Of a stretch of 35,304 nt of DNA, positions 18,937 to 26,341 are shown piece after piece (within the stretch, counting starts at the first letter, position 1; every line of letters begins with the position of its first letter). Source of the stretch: Streptomyces bambusae (GTDB lineage Bacteria; Actinomycetota; Actinomycetes; Streptomycetales; Streptomycetaceae); NCBI RefSeq assembly GCF_019400985.1, contig NZ_WTFF01000031.1, positions 1-35,304 on the forward strand. Reading direction: 5' to 3'. The notes under the pieces are model-generated. The model had not been told where the DNA came from, made no database searches, and saw nothing but the letters and a program-made list of their open reading frames with translations. A program made the position numbers and the translations under genes.

Positions 18937-19910
18937 CCCAGGGCCGGGGGCACGCGGACGGCGCGTGGACCGTCACGGCCGGTCCGCCGGGGTACGCGGG
19001 CGACCGCGGGACCCCGGGCCCGCCAGTGCGCCGACGGCGCGTGACCTGTTACAGCCAGTCCTCCACGTACGCGGACGGCTCGCGGCCCGCTACGGCCGGT
19101 GGCCAGGTGCGCCGACGGCTCGTGGGCCGTCACGGCCGGGTACGCGAACGGCACGTGGACCGTCACGGCCGGGCGGCCAGGTGCGCCGACGGGGCGCGTG
19201 GCCGCACGGCCAGTCGGCCGGATACGCCGGCGGCGCGCAACCCCTCACACCCGGTCCGCCTGGCACGCTGACGGCCGGCGGCCCGCTACGGCCGGTCGGG
19301 CGGGTACGCCGACAGCTCGCAGCCGTCACACCTGGTCCGCCGGGTACGTGGGCAGCTCCTGGCCGGTCAGGCCAGTCCGCCGGGTACACAGACGGCCCTC
19401 GGCACTTCACGCCGGTCCGCCAGGCACGCAGGCGGCCCACGGCCCGCTACCGCCCGTCGGGCGGGTACGCCGACAGCTCGCGGCCGTCGCGCCTGGTCCG
19501 CCGGGTACGTGGGCAGCTCCTGGCCGGTCAGGCCAGTCCGCCGGGTAGGCAGGCGTCTCTCGGCCCGTCACGCCCGGTCCGCCAGGCGCGCGGGCGGCCG
19601 ACGGCCCGCTCCAGCTGGTCAACCGGTACACCCGACAGCTTGCGGCCCCTCACGGCCAGTCGGCCAGGTGCGCCACCGGCACGCAACCCGTCACGCCCGG
19701 TCCGCCGGGGCCGGGGACGGCCGCGCGGCCCGCTACGGCCGGTCGACCGGGTACGCCGGCCGCTCGCGGCCCGTCGCGTCCGGCCCGGTCCGACAGGTAC
19801 GCAGGGCAGCTCGCAGCTCGCAGCTCGCGGCTCGTCGCAGTCGGTCGGCCGGGGCACGCGGGCGGCCGTGGCGGGGGCTACGGCCGGTCCGCCAGGTATG
19901 CCGGTGGCTC
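18937..19910. repeat. Degenerate 40-41 bp tandem array, about 24 copies
   Basis: Between the pdxS leader and the next gene there is no normal gene. Instead a unit close to GGTCCGCCGGGTACGCNGAC followed by GGCTCGCGGCCCGTCACGGCC recurs. Taking the GTACG position as anchor, copies sit near 18951, 18993, 19027, 19068, 19108, 19141, 19182, 19223, 19264, 19305, 19345, 19385, 19425, 19466, 19506, 19546, 19587, 19627, 19669, 19711, 19752, 19798, 19855 and 19897; most steps are 40 or 41 bp. The period is not a multiple of three, so it is not a protein repeat. Positions 19280-19386 and 19441-19547 are nearly identical (5 differences), a 161-bp higher-order unit. At 19806-19833 a 7-bp unit (GCAGCTC) repeats four times. 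The last copy forms the 3' end and stop codon of the neighbouring gene. Confidence 0.9.
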
Positions 19911-20417
19911 GTCGTCCATCTCGAAGGCCAGGGGGAACGGGGCGTGGCCGGCCAGCCGGAACCAGCGGACCTTGCGGTGGCGGCGCAGCGCGCGGGCCGC
20001 CCGTACGGCGTCGTTGTGGAACCGCCGGGCCATCGGCACCCGGCGCACGGCCGCGGCCAGCTCCTCCGCGGCCTGCTCGCCGCCCGGGGCGTGCTTGAGC
20101 TCCTCGACCTGGTCGGCGTCAGCGAAGACGGCGCGCAGCGCCTGGCTGAGCTCGCTCTCGGCGACCTCCCGCTGCTCCTCCTCGGCCTGGCGGGCGGCGT
20201 GGGCGGCCTCGTAGAGCACGATGGAGGACGCCGGGTCGAGCACGCCGGAGGTCGCCACCTCCAGCACCACCGAGGCGCGGCGCAGCAGTTGCGCGTCGAG
20301 GGCGGCGCGGGCGGCGTCCATCCGGGTGTGCAACCGGTCGAGCCGGCCGGCGGTCCAGCTGAGGTACACCCCGACGACACCGAGCACGAGGGCGACCCAG
20401 ACAAGCGTTTCGATCAC
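19878..20417 (-). CDS. Small membrane-anchored helical protein, conserved hypothetical
   Basis: A 179-residue protein with one N-terminal membrane helix (about residues 3-22, ETLVWVALVLGVVGVYLSW), then TAGRLDRLHTRMDAARAALD and a long, mostly helical charged region, probably inside the cell. I recall that the mycobacterial gene in the same position (between pimA and pdxS, Rv2609c) begins with a similar membrane helix and RLDRLH segment but continues into a NUDIX domain; no NUDIX box is seen here. I chose GTG at 20417 (protein beginning VIETLVW); GTG at 20429 is possible and neither has a strong ribosome binding site. The last dozen codons and the TAG stop coincide with the first unit of the tandem array. 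Function unknown. Confidence 0.75.
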   Translation of the reverse strand: MIETLVWVALVLGVVGVYLSWTAGRLDRLHTRMDAARAALDAQLLRRASVVLEVATSGVLDPASSIVLYEAAHAARQAEEEQREVAESELSQALRAVFADADQVEELKHAPGGEQAAEELAAAVRRVPMARRFHNDAVRAARALRRHRKVRWFRLAGHAPFPLAFEMDDEPPAYLADRP

Positions 20418-20429
20418 GCCGGCCGACAC

Positions 20430-20905
20430 TACCGGTTCCCGTGGGGGCCGCACCCAGGAGCCCCGTCCCCGGCCGGGGACCAGCACCGGCGTCCCGCCGG
20501 ACCGGGCACCCCACCCGCACCACCGGCCCACCCGTGCGGGCCGGTTCGGCGGGCCCCGGCCCGCATGGGTGGGGCCGGAGTACGCGGCTCGGGGCCGCGT
20601 CCGAGGGTACGGCCGGACCGGCCCGGGCTCCGTTACGGGGCCGGGCAAGGCCGAGCGGAAGGTAACGGCCCGAAGTGAAGCCGGAGGACACGGCCCGGGA
20701 CCGGGCCGGGCACGGCCGCGTCATGTGGCCTGGCGGGCCCGGGCGAACCGGGGACGACACCGACCCCGGCGGGAGCCGGAGGACGCGGCTCTGGACCGGG
20801 CCCGGGCCCGGCGTGGGCAAGGCCGGGCAAGGTCGGGCGAGGGGCAAGGCCGGGCAGGCCCCGGGCAGGGTCCGGCGGGGCCGAGCCGGGCGAAGCCGGC
20901 CCAGG
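20430..20905. repeat. G-rich low-complexity region between pimA and the small membrane protein gene
   Basis: This 493-bp gap contains no convincing gene. CCGGCCCACCCGTGCGGGCC (from 20523) and its imperfect inverse near 20556-20578 form a large hairpin. From about 20630 on, short variants of GGGCAAGGCCGGGCAAGG and GCCGGAGGACACGGCCCGGG recur without a fixed period (for example near 20691 and 20776, and several GGGCAAGGCC-type copies between 20816 and 20870). The plus strand has many G-triplets, so quadruplex structures are possible. Third-position bias is not that of a real gene in any frame I checked. Confidence 0.6.
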
Positions 20906-20910
20906 CCCCG

Positions 20911-22077
20911 TTACGGTGTCCGGCCGCCCAGGCCCAGGCGGGCTCGCAAGCCGTGGCGTTCGTCCGTGGCGACCGCGGAGGCGCCGTCCGTGACCGTTTC
21001 GTACACCGCCAGGATGTCCGCCCCGACCGTCGACCAGTCGAAGCGGCGCACGTGCGCCGACCCGGCCCGGCTCAGCTCCGCCCGCCGCTCCGGCGACCGC
21101 AGCAGCGCGACCGCTGCCGCGGCCAGCGCGTCCGGGTCCTCGTTCGCGAACAGCTCGCCCGCCTTGCCGTGGTCCAGCACCTGCGCGAACGCGTCCAGGT
21201 CGGAGGCCAGCACCGCCGCCCCCGCCGACAGCGCCTCGACCAGGATGATGCCGAAGCTCTCGCCGCCCGTGTTGGGCGCGACGTACACGTCCACGCTGCG
21301 CAGCAGCCGCGCCTTGTCCTCGTCCGAGACCATCCCCAGGAACGTCACCTGGGAGCGGAGCTCCGGCGGCAGGGAGGCGACGGCCTCCTCCTCGTCGCCG
21401 CGCCCCGCGACCAGCAGCCGCACGCCCGGGCAGGCCTCCGCGATCCTCGGGAAGGCGGCCATCAGCACCGGCAGGCCCTTGCGCGGTTCGTCGATCCGTC
21501 CGATGAACCCCAGCGTCAGGCCGCTCCACTGCGGATTCGGCTCCGCGGAGGCGAAGAAGTCCACGTCCACGCCGTTGGGGATGACGACGGCGTCCCCGCC
21601 CAGGTGCTCCACCAGCGTGCGCCGCGCGTACTCGCTCACCGCGATCCGCGCGCTGATCTTCTCCAGCGCCGGCTGGAGGATCGGGTACGCCGCGATCATC
21701 GCGCGCGAGCGCGGGTTGGACGTGTGGAACGTCGCCACGATCGGCCCCTGCGCCGCCCAGCAGGACAGCAGCCCCAGCGACGGCGACGCCGGCTCGTGGA
21801 TGTGGATCACGTCGAACGTGCCCTCGTGCAGCCACCTGCGCACCCGGGCCGCCGAGAGGAAGCCGAAGTTCAGCCGGGCCACCGAGCCGTTGTAGGGCAC
21901 CGGCACCGCGCGGCCCGCCGAGACGACGTACGGCGGCAGCGGGGTCTCGTCGTCGGCCGGGGCGAGCACCGACACCTCGTGGCCGAGCCCGATCAGGTGC
22001 TCCGCCAGGTCCCGGATGTGGAACTGCACCCCGCCGGGCACGTCCCACGAGTACGGGCACACAATGCCGATCTTCAC
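20911..22077 (-). CDS. pimA: GT4 family glycosyltransferase, phosphatidylinositol alpha-mannosyltransferase (PimA-like)
   Basis: A 388-residue GT-B glycosyltransferase. The start VKIGIVCPYSWDVPGGVQFH, the segments GRAVPVPYNGSVARL, PIVATFHTS, AVSEYARR, IPNGVDVDFF and EPRKGLPVL, and the nucleotide-sugar motif NTGGESFGIILVEA match mycobacterial PimA closely. PimA adds the first mannose from GDP-mannose to phosphatidylinositol on the cytoplasmic face. The start is GTG at 22077, whose GTGA overlaps the patA-like stop by 4 nt. With pgsA and the acyltransferase it forms the pathway for phosphatidylinositol mannosides, known in Streptomyces and mycobacteria. The short Arg/Gly tail is not conserved. 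Confidence 0.92.
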   Translation of the reverse strand: MKIGIVCPYSWDVPGGVQFHIRDLAEHLIGLGHEVSVLAPADDETPLPPYVVSAGRAVPVPYNGSVARLNFGFLSAARVRRWLHEGTFDVIHIHEPASPSLGLLSCWAAQGPIVATFHTSNPRSRAMIAAYPILQPALEKISARIAVSEYARRTLVEHLGGDAVVIPNGVDVDFFASAEPNPQWSGLTLGFIGRIDEPRKGLPVLMAAFPRIAEACPGVRLLVAGRGDEEEAVASLPPELRSQVTFLGMVSDEDKARLLRSVDVYVAPNTGGESFGIILVEALSAGAAVLASDLDAFAQVLDHGKAGELFANEDPDALAAAAVALLRSPERRAELSRAGSAHVRRFDWSTVGADILAVYETVTDGASAVATDERHGLRARLGLGGRTP

Positions 22078-22979
22078 CGGGACCGCTCCTCCAGGTCCGC
22101 CAGCCACAGCCGCTGCAGCATGTGCCAGTCCTCCGGGTGCTCGGCGATCCCCGCGGCGAACACGTCGGCCACCGCCTGCGTCATCGCTGCCGTCTTCTCC
22201 GTCCGCGTCCCCGTCTGCGGCACCTCCACCGGCTCGTGGATGCGCCCCCTCATCACCGGCGCCCCGTCGTACCAGAGGGTCACCGGCAGCAGCACCGCCC
22301 CGGTCTGCTGCGCCAGCAGCGCCGGACCGGCCGGCATCCGGGCCGTCGAGCCGAAGAAGTCCACCTCGACCCCCGACGCGGACAGGTCCCGGTCGGCGAC
22401 CAGGCAGATCAGCCCGCCCGACCGCAGCCGCCGCGCCAGCACCCCGAACGCGGCGCCGCCGCTGTGCGGCAGCACCTCCATGCCCAGGCTCTCGCGGTAG
22501 GCCACGAACCGGTCGAACAGGCTCTCCGGCTTCAGCCTCTCGGCCACCGTCGTGAACGGAACCCCCAGGTAGGAGGTCACCCAGGCACCCGCCAGGTCCC
22601 AGTTGGCCAGGTGCGGCAGCGCGACGATCACACCGCGGCCGGAGGCCACCGCGTCCCGCAGCCGCTGCTCGCCCTCGATCCGGACCTCGTCGCCGAACCG
22701 TTTCGGGTCCATCGTCGGCAGCCGGAAGGACTCCATCCAGTACCGCATGTACGAGCGCATGCCCGCCCGGGACAGCTCCCGCAGCCGCGCCGCGTCCGCC
22801 CCCGGCACCACCCGGGCCAGGTTCGACTCCAGCCGCCGTACGCTCGCGCCCCGGCGCTTCCAGACCTGGTCGGCCACCGTCCGGCCGAGCGCCACCGCCG
22901 CCGGCTCCGGCAGCTTCTTCACCCCGGCCCAGCCGAGCCCGTACAGCCCGTCGGTGAGCCGGTCCTTGACCCCCGCCAT
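22074..22979 (-). CDS. patA: Phosphatidylinositol mannoside acyltransferase (PatA-like, LPLAT family)
   Basis: A 301-residue member of the HtrB/LpxL lysophospholipid acyltransferase family. The HX4D catalytic motif is HLANWD (H123-D128), followed by FTTVAERLKPE, LVADRDLSASGVEVDFFG and GPALLAQQTGA. Its place between pgsA and pimA identifies it with mycobacterial PatA, which acylates the mannose of PIM. The start is ATG at 22979, whose A is also the last base of a preceding TGA. The first codons (MAGVKDRL) resemble the units of the 24-bp tandem repeat upstream. Its stop overlaps the pimA start by 4 nt. Membrane association is expected, but no clear membrane helix is seen. Confidence 0.9.
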   Translation of the reverse strand: MAGVKDRLTDGLYGLGWAGVKKLPEPAAVALGRTVADQVWKRRGASVRRLESNLARVVPGADAARLRELSRAGMRSYMRYWMESFRLPTMDPKRFGDEVRIEGEQRLRDAVASGRGVIVALPHLANWDLAGAWVTSYLGVPFTTVAERLKPESLFDRFVAYRESLGMEVLPHSGGAAFGVLARRLRSGGLICLVADRDLSASGVEVDFFGSTARMPAGPALLAQQTGAVLLPVTLWYDGAPVMRGRIHEPVEVPQTGTRTEKTAAMTQAVADVFAAGIAEHPEDWHMLQRLWLADLEERSR

Positions 22980-23073
22980 CAGTCCTCGTCCCCCGCCGTC
23001 AGTGCGTCCCGGACCCCCGCCATCGGTGCGTCCCGGACCCCCGCCGCCAGTGCGTCCCGCGCCCCCGCCATCA
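22970..23073 (-). repeat. 24-bp tandem repeat at the pgsA-patA junction
   Basis: Read on the minus strand, a unit of the type ATGGCGGGGGTCCGGGACGCACTG recurs with anchors at 23063, 23039, 23015, 22991 and 22971 (steps 24, 24, 24 and 20 bp). The first copy's ATG overlaps the pgsA stop as TGATG, and the last copy is the real patA start, again as TGATG. The copies form a 30-codon open frame from 23071 to 22979 encoding MAGARDAL/AAGVRDAP/MAGVRDAL/TAGDED, whose stop touches the patA start. Confidence 0.88.
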
Positions 23074-23742
23074 GTGCGACCCGCTTCCCGGCGCCGCGGC
23101 CCCGTCCGCCGCGTCCGCCTCCGCCGCCTCCCGGCGCACGGTCACCACGCGCTGGATCAGCGTCACCAGCGAACCGACCGCCACCAGCCACAGCGCCACC
23201 GGCAGCAGCACGCCGATCCACGACGGCACGCCGAAGGTCTGCAGGCCCGACAGCCCGGCCGCGACCAGCGTGAGCACGAGCCGCTCGGCCCGCTCCACCA
23301 GCCCGTTCACGGCCACCGGCAGGCCGATCGATTCGCCGCGCGCCTTCGTGTACGACACCACCTGGCCGCTGGCCAGGCAGAAGATCGACACCGCGCACAG
23401 CACGTTGTCGTCGCCCAGACCGGCGTACCACAGCGCCAGGCCGCCGAAGATCGCCGCGTCCGCCACCCGGTCCAGCGTGGAGTCCAGGAACGCGCCCCAC
23501 CGGCTCGACACCCCGGCCTGCCGGGCCATGTTGCCGTCGACCAGGTCGGAGAAGACGAACAGGGTGATCGTGATCGTGCCCCAGAAGAACTCTCCCCGGG
23601 GGAAGAAGACCAGCGCACCCGCCACCACTCCGGCCGTGCCGATCAGGGTGACCGCATCCGGGCTCACCCCCCGCCGGAGCAGAAACGCGGCGAACGGTGT
23701 GAGGACACGCGTGAAGAATGCACGCGCGTACTTGTTCAGCAT
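23071..23742 (-). CDS. pgsA: Phosphatidylinositol phosphate synthase (CDP-alcohol phosphatidyltransferase)
   Basis: A 223-residue membrane enzyme of the CDP-alcohol phosphatidyltransferase family. The signature DX2DGX2AR...GX3DX3D is visible as DLVDGNMAR...GAFLDSTLD. It has about six hydrophobic segments. Its place beside patA and pimA, and the SYTKARGES and ERAERL segments, fit the actinobacterial enzyme that joins CDP-diacylglycerol and inositol 3-phosphate to give phosphatidylinositol phosphate. I chose ATG at 23742 (MLNKYARAFFTRV), the usual start in Streptomyces; ATG at 23796 would add 18 poorly conserved residues. The stop overlaps the first copy of the 24-bp repeat. It is divergent from the EF-G-like gene. 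Confidence 0.92.
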   Translation of the reverse strand: MLNKYARAFFTRVLTPFAAFLLRRGVSPDAVTLIGTAGVVAGALVFFPRGEFFWGTITITLFVFSDLVDGNMARQAGVSSRWGAFLDSTLDRVADAAIFGGLALWYAGLGDDNVLCAVSIFCLASGQVVSYTKARGESIGLPVAVNGLVERAERLVLTLVAAGLSGLQTFGVPSWIGVLLPVALWLVAVGSLVTLIQRVVTVRREAAEADAADGAAAPGSGSH

Positions 23743-23897
23743 GGCCTTCCCGGAGGTTCGCTGCCGCGCGGCCCCGTCGGCCGCCGGCTGGCCCATCGTA
23801 GCCAGCGCCCCGGCGGCATCGGGGCGCGCACCCACCGGTTCGTGCCCCAGGCGTGCCGCACACACCCCGTGAGCGATTCCCGGCCGGGCGGCGACGC

Positions 23898-23930
23898 CCG
23901 CCCGTACGCCGCCCGTACGCCGCCCGTACG
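23898..23930. repeat. Three exact copies of an 11-bp unit upstream of the EF-G-like gene
   Basis: CCGCCCGTACG is repeated three times without a gap (23898-23908, 23909-23919, 23920-23930). Each copy contains the palindrome CGTACG, spaced by one helical turn. It lies in the 269-bp divergent region between pgsA and the EF-G-like gene, so it could be an operator array; slippage in GC-rich DNA is an alternative. Confidence 0.85.
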
Positions 23931-23985
23931 CCGTATGGACGGAGCATGGCGCCGGTGCAAAGCTCGAAGGACCTCATCCTCCTCA

Positions 23986-23997
23986 CCGTTGCAACGG
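23986..23997. promoter_or_regulatory. 12-bp palindrome overlapping the EF-G-like gene's ribosome binding site
   Basis: CCGTTGCAACGG is a perfect palindrome whose right end runs into the GGGAGG ribosome binding site (23996-24001). It could be an operator or a small structure affecting translation; chance is also possible. Confidence 0.3.
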
Positions 23998-24011
23998 GAG
24001 GCACGAGCATC

Positions 24012-26228
24012 ATGGGCGACAAAGCACAACAAGCCGGAGCCGCCGGCAGGGCACTGACGGTCGACCGCCCCACCTCCATACGGAACGTGGTGCTGGTCGG
24101 CCACAGCGGAGCGGGCAAGACGACACTGGTCGAGGCCCTGGCCCTGACCTCCGGGGCCGTGAACCGGGCCGGCCGGGTCGAGGACGGCACCTCCGTCTCC
24201 GACTACGACGAGACCGAGCACCGCCAGCAGCGGTCGGTCCAGCTCTCGCTCGTCCCCGTCGAATGGGACGGCATCAAGATCAACATACTGGACACCCCCG
24301 GATACGCCGACTTCGTCGGAGAACTCAGGGCCGGTCTGCGCGCCGCGGACGCGGCCCTGTTCGTCGTCTCGGCCGCCGAGGGCGCCGACGGACTCGCGGG
24401 CGCCACCCGCACCGTCTGGGACGAGTGCGAGGCCGTCGGCATGCCCCGCGCGATCGTCGTCACCCATTTGGAGGCATCCCGGGCCGACTACGCACAGATG
24501 GCCACCGTGTGCGGAGAGCTCTTCGGCGCCGACGACCCCGACGCCGTCCTCCCCCTCTACCTCCCGCTCTACGGTCCCCCCGGCCCCGACGGCCACCGCC
24601 CGGTCGCCGGCCTCCTCGGCCTGCTCTCCCAGCGGGTCTACGACTACACCTCCGGCTCCCGCGTCGAACGCGACCCCGACGCGGCCGAACTCGCCGTCAT
24701 CACACAGGCCCGCTCCCGGCTCATCGAGGGGATCATCGCCGAGAGCGAGGACGAGACCCTCATGGACCGCTACCTCGGCGGCGAGGACGTCGACGTCACC
24801 ACACTCGTCGACGACCTCGAACGCGCCGTGGCCCGCGGCACCTTCCACCCGGTCCTCATGGCCGCGCCCACCACGAACGGCGGCCGCCAGGGCCTGGGCA
24901 CCGTCGAACTCCTCGAACTGATCACCGGCGGCTTCCCCACCCCCCTCGAACACCCGGCACCCGCCGTCACCACCCCCGCCGGCGCCGCCCGGCCCGCCGT
25001 CGACTGCGACCCCGACGGCCCCCTGGTCGCCGAGGTCGTCAAGACCTCCTCCGACCCCTACGTCGGCCGGGTCTCCCTCGTCCGCGTCTTCTCCGGCACC
25101 CTGCGCCCCGACGAGACCGTGCACGTCTCCGGCCACGGCCTCACCGACCCCGGCCACGAGGAACAGCACGACCTGCACGAGGCCGACGAACGCGTCGGCA
25201 CCCTCAGCGCCCCCTTCGGCAAGCAGCAGCGCCCCCTGGGCCGGGTCATCGCCGGCGACATCGCCTGTGTCGCCAAACTCACCCGCGCCGAGACCGGAGA
25301 CACCCTCTCCGCCAAGGACAGCCCGCTCCTGATGGAGCCCTGGAGCATGCCCGACCCGCTGCTCCCCGTCGCCATCGAGGCCCACAGCAAGGCCGACGAG
25401 GACAAACTCGGCCAGGGCCTGGCCCGGCTCGTCGCCGAGGACCCGACCATGCGGCTGGAGCAGAACCCCCACACCCACCAGATCGTCCTGTGGTGCCTCG
25501 GCGAGGCCCACCGCGACGTCGCCCTCGAACGCCTGCGCACCCGCTACGGCGTCCAGGTCGACCCCGTCCCCCACAAGGTCAGCCTGCGCGAGACCTTCGG
25601 CGCACCGGCCGCGGGCCGCGGCCGGCACGTCAAGCAGTCCGGCGGCCACGGCCAGTACGCCATCTGCGAGATCGACGTCGAACCCCTGCCCCCCGGCAGC
25701 GGCATCGAGTTCGTCGACAAGGTCGTCGGCGGATCCGTCCCCCGGCAGTTCATCCCCTCCGTCGAGAAGGGCGTACGCACCCAGGCCGCCAAGGGCGTCG
25801 CCGCCGGCTACCCCCTGGTAGACGTACGCATCACCCTCCGCGACGGCAAGGCCCACTCGGTGGACTCCTCCGACGCCGCCTTCCAGACCGCCGGCGCCCT
25901 CGCCCTGCGCGAGGCCGCCGCCGAGGCCCGCATCCACCTCCTGGAACCCGTCGCCGAACTCACCGTCATGATCCCCGACGGCCACGTCGGACCGGTCATG
26001 AGCGACCTCGCCGGCCGCCGCGGCCGCGTCATCGGCACCGAACAGGTGGGCAGCGGACGCACCCTGGTCCGCGCCGAGATCCCCGAGATCGAGATCGACC
26101 GGTACGCCGTCGACCTGCGCTCCGTCTCCCACGGCACCGGCCGGTTCAGCCGCACCTACCTGCGGCACGAACCGATGCCGCCCCAGCTGGCGGACAAGAT
26201 TCGCGAACAGGCGGAGAAGGGAACCTAG
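24012..26228 (+). CDS. Elongation factor G-like protein (EF-G2, FusA2-type)
   Basis: A 738-residue EF-G paralogue with all expected domains: a G domain (about 22-270), domain II (about 345-440), domain III, domain IV (GGHGQYAICEIDVEP) and domain V (LEPVAELTVMIPDGHVGPVMSDL). The P-loop GHSGAGKTT (30-38) and DTPGY (94-98, usually DTPGH) are present. The G4 NKxD motif reads THLE (151-154), and the switch I threonine region is not conserved. Canonical EF-G and this group are different proteins; the mycobacterial FusA2 is the likely counterpart. Its function is not well established, and the altered G4 suggests changed nucleotide binding. ATG at 24012 has GGGAGG 10 nt upstream; ATG at 23946 is less likely. 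A hairpin follows the gene. Confidence 0.9.
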   Translation: MGDKAQQAGAAGRALTVDRPTSIRNVVLVGHSGAGKTTLVEALALTSGAVNRAGRVEDGTSVSDYDETEHRQQRSVQLSLVPVEWDGIKINILDTPGYADFVGELRAGLRAADAALFVVSAAEGADGLAGATRTVWDECEAVGMPRAIVVTHLEASRADYAQMATVCGELFGADDPDAVLPLYLPLYGPPGPDGHRPVAGLLGLLSQRVYDYTSGSRVERDPDAAELAVITQARSRLIEGIIAESEDETLMDRYLGGEDVDVTTLVDDLERAVARGTFHPVLMAAPTTNGGRQGLGTVELLELITGGFPTPLEHPAPAVTTPAGAARPAVDCDPDGPLVAEVVKTSSDPYVGRVSLVRVFSGTLRPDETVHVSGHGLTDPGHEEQHDLHEADERVGTLSAPFGKQQRPLGRVIAGDIACVAKLTRAETGDTLSAKDSPLLMEPWSMPDPLLPVAIEAHSKADEDKLGQGLARLVAEDPTMRLEQNPHTHQIVLWCLGEAHRDVALERLRTRYGVQVDPVPHKVSLRETFGAPAAGRGRHVKQSGGHGQYAICEIDVEPLPPGSGIEFVDKVVGGSVPRQFIPSVEKGVRTQAAKGVAAGYPLVDVRITLRDGKAHSVDSSDAAFQTAGALALREAAAEARIHLLEPVAELTVMIPDGHVGPVMSDLAGRRGRVIGTEQVGSGRTLVRAEIPEIEIDRYAVDLRSVSHGTGRFSRTYLRHEPMPPQLADKIREQAEKGT

Positions 26229-26248
26229 TTGTCATAGCGTAGGAACCG

Positions 26249-26280
26249 GCCGCCCACCCAACCCGCTTGCGGTGGGCGGC
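26249..26280 (+). terminator. Terminator after the EF-G-like gene
   Basis: A 10-bp stem (GCCGCCCACC and GGTGGGCGGC) with a 12-nt loop, beginning 20 nt after the stop and followed by ATTTCCC. It separates this gene from the membrane protein gene downstream. Confidence 0.8.
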
Positions 26281-26341
26281 ATTTCCCTGTCCCATGAACC
26301 ATGGGCGGGGGTCAGCACACAGCACGACAGGTGGGGGCGAG

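Noticed and set aside
18937..19910. CRISPR array
   Set aside because: Units are contiguous and all related; there are no unique spacers of uniform length between exact repeats, and no cas genes nearby.
18917..20678. Plus-strand open frames through the tandem array
   Set aside because: The encoded residues are Arg/Pro/Gly repeats that change frame with each 40-41 bp unit, and there is no start with a good ribosome binding site.
22979..24190. A 403-codon minus frame covering the pgsA region
   Set aside because: Only its last 30 codons, within the 24-bp repeat, are of interest; the rest is a shadow of pgsA and of the divergent promoter region.
23736..26168. An 810-codon open frame antisense to the EF-G-like gene
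   Set aside because: It is Gly/Asp/Ala-rich low-complexity sequence that arises on the opposite strand of a high-GC gene; the EF-G frame carries all the real motifs.
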